From positions 1 to 18,358 of the forward strand of contig PITI01000162.1 of NCBI GenBank assembly GCA_004325065.1: a DNA stretch of 18,358 nt, given 5' to 3'. Source of the DNA: Hamiltosporidium magnivora (taxonomy: Eukaryota; Microsporidia; Dubosqiidae). A model generated the notes under the pieces. That model was given only the letters and a program-made list of their open reading frames with translations. It was not told the DNA's origin and ran no database searches. Below are positions 9,211 to 18,358 of the stretch, in pieces. Positions within the stretch are counted from its first letter, which is position 1. Each line of letters starts with the position of its first letter. The position numbers and the translations under genes are program-made.

Positions 9211-11374
9211 TATACCACAATAAAGGTGTTTACATACAAAAATGAGAATTGAAAGCCAAATATTTAGATCTTGAAATACCTTGGGAATAATATATTAAAA
9301 ATAAAATTATTCTTAATTTGGTGTTGCAATATCTGTTCTTTGGACCGGAAAAAGAAAACTAACGCGAAAGAAACATTACTACACTCAGGAGATAAATGTA
9401 TCTTAAACATTAGAAGAAATACTTAGAACATGTTTGAATCTAAAGTTAGCAGATTATAAAAAAAAATATATGAAAAAGGTCTTTTTATGACTATAATATT
9501 TCACAATGAGAAGATTTCATCCTATAAATACTTCTCAGAAGAAATTTGAATCTAGGTTTTTGAAAGCAATTGATATAATTTGCATAGAAATTTTCTAGAA
9601 TGAACATATTGAAAAATAAATTAAACCCGAGAACAAAAACAGATTTAAATTGATTATGACTTAAATATTTTTTTTATTTGAATGATGCGTAGATGAAAGA
9701 TTTTTCCATTAAAAACTATCTTCTCGATAATGTTTATGTGTAATCGATGTAAATAAATATTTAAATGTGATTCAAAATGCAAACCGATTGAATATTATCT
9801 ACTGTTTTACGGAAGTTATATACGAAGAGAAAGATCTAAAAACAGTGAAAACTTTGTTTGCAAAGTTAATTTGTAGTTTTGTTTACTTTAATTGAAACAA
9901 TTTTCAATTGTAAGTCGTTGCCACATAAAAGCATGGTATTATGCCTTGTGCATTTATATTGTAATATTTATACTTTTCTATACGGAAAAAATACTTTCTA
10001 ATTTATAAAAGCAGAGTTGCAGATTATATCTGTTACTATGATATTGAAACAGGCAGATAACCACTATGTTAGTTGTCGATATAAATTTAAGTTAAAAATA
10101 TATTCCATTCTGAAGTTGAAATGTAAATAAGAAGGCTGCTAGTCTTGAGGAGAGGAAGAGTAAACGTGATTTTAAATTTTTAATCACATATTCCATCAGA
10201 CATTAATCAACACCGGAATGAGGTGCTCAGTAAATGAGGTATAGAAACCTTTTTGAGGAAAAACTCTGTAATCTAGGTATTTTAAATTATAAATTTATTC
10301 TGATTACACTACTCTTTGATTGTTTAGGACTGAATATATGCCATAAAAAGAATATTATAAGGTTACGGTTCAAAAATATGTGATATTTATTGACCTCATC
10401 ATCTATTTTATTTTTTTTTCTAAAACCTAGATATTTACAGAAACTTTCTATTATATTATACTATTAATTCTTTCTTCAAGATTATATGCAATACGAAGAT
10501 CATATCCAAGCAGATATTTAAATCTAATAAATACTGCTAGCTCAAAAGAATTAATATTAGTGTTTTTTTACCGGGAAACGATTGTTTTCGACGGAAAATA
10601 AAAAATTTCAATAAAATTACAGCATTATTAAGTTTAAAAAAGGAATTGTAAAATTTTTAAGATGATTAAAAAATCATGCAATCCAATATATTTTTTTAAA
10701 TAAAGTTGTGATTGATACAATCAAACTATTATTTTTTACGGCTCTACGTATATATGACATCGCTTTAATATTTTAATAAAAATTTCAAAAAATAAAATAT
10801 TAACTACTACAATACTGTTTAAAAATTTAAAAGTCTTTATTTATATTTGGTGAATTATAATCTATTTCATTATTCCTTTTTACTTTAATATCTAGAATCA
10901 AAGAAAATACGAAATTGATCATCAACTTTTAAGAAATTATGGAGGATCTTATGGCTTACGGTAAAAGGGAATATTTTGACATATTTACAAAATTTTTGTC
11001 TAAGAAATAATATTCTGACAGATAGATCTGTAAAACAGGTGTGAGACGAAAAATCCTTTTAAGTCAAATTGATGTTTATTCTTGATATTTCTGTTTCCTC
11101 TCATAACTTTTTTAAACCAATTAAAATCTATATGGAAATTAAGGGAGTTGTATGCCCAAGAGATTGTATGACAGCAGAAATATATAAAGACCTATAAAAT
11201 TATGTGATGATTTTTTGTAGGGAAAAAGCTACCAATGAAATTCGAATTTTATTTTTTATAAAAATGACATGTGAAAATTATAAATCAATCAGCTGTAATT
11301 ATGTTTGATTTCATTGGTTTCTTGTGTAAAAACAAAAAGTTAATTATTTAAATTAAATTTTTAAATTCCAATCC
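9211..11374. other. AT-rich spacer of about 2.2 kb, no gene seen
   Basis: No open frame of notable length, RNA gene or tandem array is visible on either strand. The last 100-200 bases should contain the promoter of the downstream secreted-protein gene. They are very A/T-rich, with runs such as TTAAATTAAATTTTTAAATT just before the ATG, but no discrete motif can be defended. Confidence 0.55.
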
Positions 11375-12076
11375 ATGAAAATGCGAAAAAGTTCTTCATT
11401 AGTTTTTGCGATGGCAATTATTTTTTCATACATAAAAGCCAGTAGTGCATCTGAAAGTTTTGAAGCCGAGTATAAAAAAGATTTCGAAGCTTTTAAATAT
11501 AAAAATCAACTAAGGGCACTCAAAGAATCACAACTAGCTTGTTTTACGTGGGGAGGTTACGTAAATTATTTTTCATTTTTTATTATTGATCCTAAACAAG
11601 ATAAAAGTGTTATAGATAATTTTTTAAAGGTAGGAAAGACAACAATTAAGGATTATGTTTCACAATCGGACCATCCAAAAAAACTTATCTATATTACTCA
11701 TTTAAAGTTTGAAAAATTTTCATCCTTTAAAAACCATCTTGCTTCGCTATTAGAACAAAACCAAACATCTAAAATACGTAACAATTTAAAAATTTTAGAA
11801 CAAATAGCAGATTGCATCGCAATAAATTTAAAGCAAGAATTCATACATAACTCTATTTATCATATTTTTATTAACATAAAAAAGGAAAAAAGAGTTATAT
11901 TATATGGATATCATATTTTTTTTCATCATTGTACTAGGAATATGGTTAAAATAAAAGATTTTCTATTTGATATTGACAAAAACGACAAATTTAAGGCTTA
12001 TAACTATATTGCTTTTATGATTATAAAAATTTGTGAAGGAGGAAGATTTGAACAAGAGTCCGAAATAGAGGACTAA
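11375..12076 (+). CDS. Secreted or secretory-pathway hypothetical protein, 233 residues
   Basis: This ATG-to-TAA frame is far longer than chance allows in DNA of this composition. The product begins with a typical signal peptide: basic MKMRK, a hydrophobic core SLVFAMAIIFSYI, and a small-residue cleavage region ASSAS, with cutting likely after A25. The mature part is Lys/Phe/Ile-rich and has four cysteines (C56, C147, C186, C220), enough for two disulphides. It has no further strongly hydrophobic segment that would clearly span a membrane, and no terminal retention signal; the C-terminus is acidic (EQESEIED). I recognise no domain or catalytic motif. A second in-frame ATG two codons downstream could also serve as start. 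It stands alone, with more than 2 kb of non-coding DNA on each side. A lineage-specific secreted protein, such as a parasite's host-exposed protein, is possible, but that rests only on the signal peptide. Confidence 0.8.
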   Translation: MKMRKSSSLVFAMAIIFSYIKASSASESFEAEYKKDFEAFKYKNQLRALKESQLACFTWGGYVNYFSFFIIDPKQDKSVIDNFLKVGKTTIKDYVSQSDHPKKLIYITHLKFEKFSSFKNHLASLLEQNQTSKIRNNLKILEQIADCIAINLKQEFIHNSIYHIFINIKKEKRVILYGYHIFFHHCTRNMVKIKDFLFDIDKNDKFKAYNYIAFMIIKICEGGRFEQESEIED

Positions 12077-14340
12077 AAGCAGAATAAGAAATTAAAGAGA
12101 TTTGCTTATATTTTTTTCTTTACATTTATTTATAGTCTTTTTTCAAAATATTATTTTTGCCAAGGAAATGTATAAAATGATATTTGATATTCTTTATGCC
12201 TTTAAACTTTATACATTTGTTTGCAATTAATTTAACTATCAGATAAATTCAACTGCAAAATCTTGCAATAAAAATCCAAAATATAACTTACCATATATAA
12301 TGAATGAAATCTTAATATACAATCATAAAAAGCAATATTTTTCGGTTTTTTACAATCTTTTACAAGAAATTTATTTATGAAAAAGCAAACAATTAAATTA
12401 ATTTAAAAAATTGCCAAACTTTTTAATTAAACGAATATCTAATTTAATACATTATAAAGTTTTTTTTATTTAAGATATTTCATTATGTAAAGATAAAAGT
12501 TCGTACAATTGCATTTACAAATTATTCAGACTTAGTAAGACACAGAAATTTAGGTTAAATGTGACTTTTAAATGAAATATTTTTAGCCTGCAACAAAAAT
12601 GTATGATGTCCTAGAAACCAGAAAGAGCGTATGAACTGCTTTAACATTTGCTTTTCTTAATATAATTTTTAATATTCCTAAAAAAGCTGGTTAAAGGAAT
12701 TTGAAATGGAGATAAATCTTGAATTTATAAAGAGATCTAGCTAAAATTTATATTTGTTCACATATCTCACATTTACCATGTTTTTATGTTAGAAATAGTT
12801 TATATGTGATTATAACAAAGAATTTCGTGATACATATTAAATATTATCAAAGCGGTAAAAAAAAATATACCTAGAGTATCACTATAAAGTTGGCTCTCTG
12901 AACCTAATGAGTCTTAATTTACAAAATCATGCAATTTAAGTTACTATGAACTTATCTATTTTCTCAGGGCATAATATAATAGATATTTAACACTTAATAT
13001 AAGGTTTTCTGGTTTAAAGAAGTTAGATTTAACTTGCTTATAAAACCAAGCAGATATTTATAAACATATATCTTAAATCTATTAATATTTCCCTCCAAAA
13101 ATTTTTTAGAATATTATTCTATTAAAAAAATAGTATATCTATTTTTTAGGTAAGTATATATTTAAGTTCTTACTATAATCTCGCTAATAAAGTTTTTAAA
13201 ACTTTAGATAAAGACACAATCAAATGGTAAGTTTTTTTATAATTCTTCCAAAAAAATTTTAAAATCTTAAACAGAATGATCTATATTTATATTATTTATA
13301 TGACTTGTTTATCTTAAGAATCTTGTAAATTTATTTTTTTTAGTCAAGAATTCCAGTAATAAAGATATTAGTTTATCCCTGAATCTAACAGCGTTGATCT
13401 CCTTGAAAACCAATCAAAACTATAAAATGTATATGAAAATAGATATGCGGCGCTAAGGAGAGTTGCCTTGAAAAGAAAAAGGCTGGAAAGATTTAGTTGC
13501 GAAAATTAGATATTAAAAGACTAAACTTCAATAGATAATATCATAAAATAAAACATTGAAAATTTAATTTATTTAGATCTTAACCCTGGATTTTTAAATA
13601 ACTGCGTAAACAGAAAAAATTAATGTAAAGTTGTGGCAAAAATTGAATAAGACATATTAGAAAAGTATATTCTACACTTTAGAAATGAGTTGGAATCTAA
13701 TCATTAAAAAGAAAAAGGCTTTGAAAGCCTATAACTTAACAATGCTTAATTCACTTGGGGATAGTGTTCCGTCTATAGGAAAAGAAACAAACAAGAAAAT
13801 ATTCCACACTTATTTAATCCTATCTACTTTACATGTTATATTTTATGGTTAATTAGAGCTTTATTCGATCTAAAATTTTTTTAGCAGGGGATGAGCCGAG
13901 CATTAATCAATATACTCTTCCCTGGTTAAAATCTTGATTTCTTTCATAACATACATCAGGCATAACCCTAAGTATAAAAAAAAATTTTATTTTAACATTA
14001 AATTGGTTCATCCACAAAGAAAGGGCAGTCACCAAAATGTGATTCTACTGCGATAAGAAATCTAAAATGTTTAAAAAACTTAAATTTGATAGATATGGCA
14101 GATTCCAGCCAACAAGCACTCATTTTAAGCGAACAAACCATTTCTTCAATCTAGGCCAGAAGCTTCTTAATGTAATAATCAGTAAAAATATTTATCATTA
14201 TATTGATATATTCTATATTTGAATAGTATATTTAGATTGCTACAAGTCGAATTTCAATGGATTTAAAATTTAGGATTCAATATTTCCTTTTAAATAAAAA
14301 ATATTTATCTACTAAAAAATATAATATTTTTAGCATAATA
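12077..14340. other. AT-rich spacer between the secreted-protein gene and the transposon
   Basis: No convincing gene, RNA gene or larger repeat is visible. Small items seen are a 6-bp-stem hairpin AGGCTT-TGA-AAGCCT near 13709-13723, and a plus-strand frame of about 50 codons from an ATG near 14068 that has no recognisable content. The bases just after 12076 carry A-rich and T-rich tracts that may include the 3' end of the upstream transcript, but there is no canonical AATAAA close to the stop. Confidence 0.5.
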
Positions 14341-14452
14341 TAGGATTTTTCAATAAATATCATAATCCTTGAAATGAAATCATAATTCTTCGATCAATAT
14401 CATATATTTTGCAATCAATATCAGAATATTTGCGATCAATATAATAAATATT
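14341..14452. repeat. Left terminal inverted repeat with internal sub-repeats
   Basis: About 112 bp made of five degenerate units of roughly 20-22 bp around the core TTYGATCAATATCATAAT. Examples are TTCGATCAATATCATAT near 14389 and TTGCAATCAATATCAGAAT near 14409. The outer end TAGGATTTTTC and the inner end ATAATAAATATTTTT both have partners in the right-hand repeat. In this superfamily repeated sub-sites inside the ends bind the transposase; that role is inferred here. Confidence 0.88.
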
Positions 14453-14509
14453 TTTAAAAAGTAAAAATTTTAAAAAATTAAAGTATAAATAGTACAGTAG
14501 ATTTATTAT

Positions 14510-15592
14510 TCAAGAATTACTTGTCCTACTTAAGTCTTCTGCAAATTCCTTAACATTTTTCGATAAAAAGAACTACAATTTTCTCTTGATCTCACCAAAA
14601 TTTTCACTGTTAATATTCTCAACCGAGGCTCGGTACTTGCACCTCCTCAAAAACCTTATTTTTCACCATGAGAGTACATTCTCAATTGGATTAAAAAAAG
14701 AAGAGTAAATAATATGGTGTATTATTCGATACAAGGCAATTTCTTCATCATCATTCTATCCACGATAGTGATGAATTCTCGCATCGTCTATTATAAATAT
14801 AGGACTCAAAATTATATGCCGTTTCAACTTTCATTAATCTTCATAATGAATAATTTGAAGTCCTCTCTATTTACGACTCTCTCATGAATCATATTGTATT
14901 CATACCATATTTGTTATTGATGCGACTACCGAAATATTTCTACTTCAGGCTGAGTCACAGATAAATATTAAGATGCAATTCTCATATTACGGCCTCTACT
15001 GGGCGTGTTACTACCGAAACCTCCACTTCATCTAAAAAGACAAAGTTTTTGTTCTCGTTTTCAACCTCAACTCACAAAAACTTAGTAATTAATTGGTCCT
15101 AAGATCAATTGTCAAAGGTTAATTTCTACGCTCAGGCTCCAATGTTACACGCTTTAGAATGTGTTGGAACCCCCTTAGTGCGCGGTTAATTGTACTAGTA
15201 TACACATCAACATTAAATGTAGTTTTGACCCATTCTGCCAATTCAAGCAGGGTTTTTGTACATTCCAAACTAACATAGGTTAGTAAGCTCTCTTTGATTT
15301 CATAAGTTAACTTTGAGCGCCCATCTTCATCTTTTTTCTTGGCAAATGCCAGGCCGGTTTTTAAATATTGTATAACAATACTATTAACCCTCTGGTAATT
15401 TATTCGAAAATTCGAGGCAATTGCAGAAATAGAGTAATCCTCAAATGTATTTCCAATTATGACTTTCCAATCATGATTTGAAACTATTTGTTTCCTCGGC
15501 GTTGGAATGGTGGTTAGTGGGAAATTTTATCTCGTGATCCCGTTGTTTCCACAAGATACTTCAAATCATTATCATTTTTTCACTCTATACAT
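14510..15592 (-). pseudogene. Degenerate Tc1/mariner transposase (DDE_3 type, D-34-E spacing)
   Basis: The minus strand holds an ordered but broken transposase. A frame open from 15526 to a TAA at 15119-15121 encodes the helix-turn-helix DNA-binding part, including SAIASNFRINYQRV and ending in LKRVTLEPERRN, typical of the family. Further on, in other frames, come NFVFLDEVEVSVVTRP (first catalytic Asp at 15030-15032), SRGRNMRIAS, INNKYGM, HERVVNREDFK, and IIDDARIHHYRG with the second Asp at 14786-14788. FNPIENVLSW carries the Glu at 14681-14683. The second Asp and the Glu are in one frame and separated by 34 residues. At least four frameshifts and several stops (TAA, TAG, TGA) break the gene. 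The ATG at 15590-15592 is the likely original start and the TGA at 14510-14512 the likely end, implying about 360 residues, normal for the family. Confidence 0.93.
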
Positions 15593-15689
15593 TCTAGTGG
15601 TTCCCCGATATGCAAACGATATTTCTTCTCGTTGGTATTTCTACCTGTAAAAAAAAGTTTGACATGAAAACAAATTTTTATTTGCTAAC

Positions 15690-15780
15690 AATATTTACTA
15701 TATCGATTACAAAGAGCATTATATTGATCGAATAATTATGGAATTGATTGCAAAGATATCATATTGATCGAAAAACCCTC
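15690..15780. repeat. Right terminal inverted repeat with internal sub-repeats
   Basis: Read on the minus strand from 15780, this begins GAGGGTTTTTCGATCAATAT. It continues through three more degenerate units, TTTGCAATCAATTCCATAAT, TTCGATCAATATAATGC and TTTGTAATCGATATAGTAAA. It therefore has four sub-repeats against five on the left, which explains its shorter length of about 91 bp. The inner boundary ATAGTAAATATTGTT matches that of the left repeat. Confidence 0.88.
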
Positions 15781-15782
15781 TA

Positions 15783-18358
15783 AGAATACAGAGCGAATAT
15801 ATAAGGTAAATTATTATCAAGAATATAGGTAGCACATGTAAAATAACATAGTCTACGGCGAGAACGCTAGATTAATTTTTCTTGTATTAAAATAAACTTT
15901 TATTTTCATATATTGAGCTTTATTTTTATTGACTGTGTGGTTTCCTACTATCTGACTCTAAATTCTGTAGCACGTTTCCATTGGATTTATATACTCTTTA
16001 TCTTTTTTATGAGAGAGTTTAGGCTTTTCCTTCATTTTAAACTACTAAATAAAAATCGCGAAAAAAATTCGTATTCATAATAAAAATCACACATATATAC
16101 CGCATTAATTTCCAGTGTTCATATGGATAGTATCGAAGTAACACTACAAATCATTTTAATATGCATAATAAGACAGCACTATAATTTTCTTTTTAGACGA
16201 CAAAATATATAAAATATATAAAATGTGTAAAGATAATGATTTTTTTAACTTTTAACAGCAAGATTAAAAACAAATTTAAATTTACATTAAAATCAGTTTA
16301 TAAGAATTATCAAAAAAAAGCCTTATCGTTTAATATTACGAAGTAAGATTATCATGAAGACCGAAAAGAAATACGCATCAAGGAAATGCAAAGACATATA
16401 GATGTTTATTTGAGTATTTTAGATTACAATCAAATGTAAACATTTGATATATAATAGAGATATCATTTTACATTCTATTTGAACGAGGAATAAACACGCT
16501 AACGGTATATTCATGGCAAATTATTTCTTAGATTTCTTCAAATATTAAATAGAAAAGTTGAAAATATGCTTAATTAAAACCCGATTAATAGTTATTTAGA
16601 AAATAGTTTTACAATAATTACGTTTTAGATTTCTGGAAAGGTATTTATCTATAAAATAGAAAATAATTTTTCTGAAAACAATATTTTTGATGAGATTAAG
16701 GCTTTTTTGTAATAATAATACTAAAAGAAGTTCAGTTGAACTTTCGATCAAGTCTAAAAGGGTAAAAAATTTTAGGGAAGAACAATTTTTTACTCTTAAT
16801 TGGCAAATTTGAAATCTGTCTTACTTATCTATTGTTCTATTCGGCGTTACTTCTCAGGTTAGAGAACGGAAAACTAGGCATTTTCAGTTGCTTATTTAAA
16901 TATGTTGTAATTCGAAATGATAGGAGATTGGCGTATAGTTACAATGGTTTATATCTTACAAAAATGTCAAAAATGATTTCATAGCAACTTCACTCACTCT
17001 TGGCCAACAAGATAGGTTTTAAACCCGTTATTCTATCTCAGCCCGAATTTTAAATTAATTAATTAAAATATGGTAAAATATATACAATTTTTATAAAGAT
17101 TTAAATTTTGCATTAAATTTTCAACTTAAAAGCGAGTAAATTTTTTGTTCATATGTATATTGTAAAATGCGGAGATGTAATTATCGAATTCTTCAAAATG
17201 CAAATAAAAAATTACAGTGACCCAGAAGAACAGTTTCCATTAGAACAATCTGGCTTGCTAACTTATTTTTCTGATTCTAATAGGACTCTATAATCGGCCT
17301 AATTTTTTCTCTAGGAAAGAATATTTTCCGCTGTTCGTTTTGGGATAAAAAATATACTCAATGATATTTCAATGTAATTGAAACCCCCGAGATGCAATCC
17401 ATAGTAAAATTTATATTTTTAGGTATTTATATTTAAATTTTCATATAATCCCATCAGATTAATGCAAGATTTTTCAGATGCAACCATAGCAGACTTTATT
17501 AAGAACCCGAGATTGCTAATATAGAACAATTGTTTTTATTCATTCGAAAAAATTGGTGAAACTGGGAAAGTATTTGAATAGTAGAAACATTTATTGGCAG
17601 GAAAAATTACAATAGAGATCGTCTTTTTGATCAACAATGAGTGTTTAGGCTATTTCAAGAACAGTGAAGAAGGTGAATATGCAAATTCTTCTAATTAGAA
17701 CAGTGAGCGTATTAAACACTGCTGTTTATGAATCCAATTCTTTGAGAGTTAGAATCTATACTGATACATACTATTCATGACTATCAATATATAGAGAGAA
17801 CCAAGGGTTTTCTTATGATTATGTGAACCATTCAACAAATTTTGTATCATAACCATCAAATATTCATGTAAACATAATTTAAAATTTTTGAGGACATTTA
17901 AATGGTTTAAAACAAAACATAAATTTAAGAATAGGCTTAAGTTGAATTATTAGACCTAATAATATATTTTTAGCAAGAATCACCGCAGTGCATTCGAAGT
18001 AACCAATTTATGAAACCATTGGAACTTTAAATTAAATCGAGTGGATTTTTTTTAAAAGGGTTTATTTAGATATGGATATTATAACAAATTTGTTACGAGG
18101 TAAGGAAAAATATTTTCTTTTAAAAAATCTCTTCTCCTTTCTAGCCTTCATAAAACTTCAACCTATTTTATAACCAAATAAAAATTCAAAAATACTATAA
18201 ATGTTATAAGATTTAAATTTCGTTTTGATAATTTGATAGCAAGAAAATTCATAGATACTAATAAATAAAATATAAATTTCAAGACAAATCTATAAATCCA
18301 ACTTTTATTCATTTAAAATCATTTTAATTATGTAAAAACTAGAATATAAGAAGATCTT
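15783..18358. other. AT-rich spacer of about 2.6 kb, no gene seen
   Basis: No frame of convincing length is present. Two weak items were seen. One is a minus-strand frame from the ATG at 16033-16035 with a single internal TAG (15958-15960) that ends at 15853, 61 codons in all. The other is a plus-strand frame without an early ATG, open from about 16764 to a TAG near 16981-16983. Both are within chance expectation. A perfect palindrome, TAACAAATTTGTTA, lies at 18082-18095, and an ATATAAAAT simple repeat near 16205-16222. Confidence 0.5.

Larger units (their letters stand above)
14341..15780 (-). mobile_element. Complete but inactive Tc1/mariner-type (IS630 superfamily) DNA transposon
   Basis: The element is 1440 bp, a normal size for the superfamily. 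It is flanked by TA at 14339-14340 and 15781-15782, the target duplication expected of this group. Its ends match as inverted repeats: TAGGATTTTTCAAT on the left against GAGGGTTTTTCGAT read inward from the right. The inverted repeats are long (about 90-110 bp) and are themselves built of short repeats. Between them lies one minus-strand transposase relic with the DDE signature. Many stops and frameshifts show that it cannot move on its own. Confidence 0.93.

Noticed and set aside
13142..13200. TTTTTTAG directly followed by GTAAGT, resembling 3' and 5' splice sites around a tiny exon.
   Set aside because: No coding sequence lies on either side, and such A/T-rich matches arise easily by chance.
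14641..14700. TGA in the transposase relic at the position of an expected Trp (after FNPIENVLSW), considered as evidence for a code in which TGA means Trp.
   Set aside because: The same relic also carries TAA and TAG stops and several frameshifts, so simple decay (TGG to TGA) explains it, and both intact genes use TGG for Trp.
15853..16035. A minus-strand ATG frame with one internal TAG, considered as a small gene with read-through or a fresh nonsense mutation.
   Set aside because: Two open runs of 25 and 34 codons are common by chance with this stop frequency, and there is no motif to support it.
16764..17051. A plus-strand frame open for about 73 codons and then 22 more after one TAG, considered as a gene relic.
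   Set aside because: It has no ATG near its start and no recognisable sequence, and runs of this length are expected several times by chance in the window.

Overview
The window looks like a gene-sparse, strongly AT-rich nuclear locus from a small unicellular eukaryote. Only two intact protein genes stand out in 18.4 kb: an intronless, eukaryote-type DNA topoisomerase III on the minus strand (3217-5757), and an unrecognised gene for a 233-residue protein with a signal peptide on the plus strand (11375-12076). Both end in TAA at a sensible place, so TAA at least is a normal stop. Intronless genes, Asn/Lys-rich low-complexity protein sequence, very long non-coding spacers and a decayed Tc1/mariner-type transposon would fit a large, AT-rich, transposon-loaded microsporidian genome (Hamiltosporidium or Edhazardia type). 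That placement is inference: no rRNA, tRNA or lineage-specific gene is visible to fix it, and other AT-rich protists remain possible.

Layout from left to right. 1-715: AT-rich sequence with no convincing gene. 716-1050: a four-copy tandem repeat of about 84 bp, in which copies 1 and 3 differ from copies 2 and 4, so the real period is a dimer of about 166 bp. 1051-2994: no gene seen. 2995-3220: a tandem repeat of 66-71 bp whose last copy runs into the stop codon of the topoisomerase gene. 3217-5757: the topoisomerase III gene, read right to left. 5758-11374: a spacer of about 5.6 kb holding only doubtful open frames (the best is 7912-8196) and a segment of about 270 bp bounded by two copies of a palindrome. 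11375-12076: the secreted orphan. 12077-14340: no gene seen. 14341-15780: one complete but dead Tc1/mariner (IS630 superfamily) element with terminal inverted repeats, a TA target-site duplication and a transposase relic on the minus strand. 15783-18358: no gene seen.

The genes do not form a pathway. Topoisomerase III is a housekeeping genome-stability enzyme, expected to work with a RecQ helicase and an RMI1-type partner; neither partner is encoded here. The secreted protein may act outside the cell or in the secretory pathway, but nothing next to it indicates a role. The repeats and the transposon explain part of the non-coding excess. Under about 75% AT one expects roughly one stop per 11 codons, so open frames shorter than about 100 codons were treated as chance unless something else supported them.
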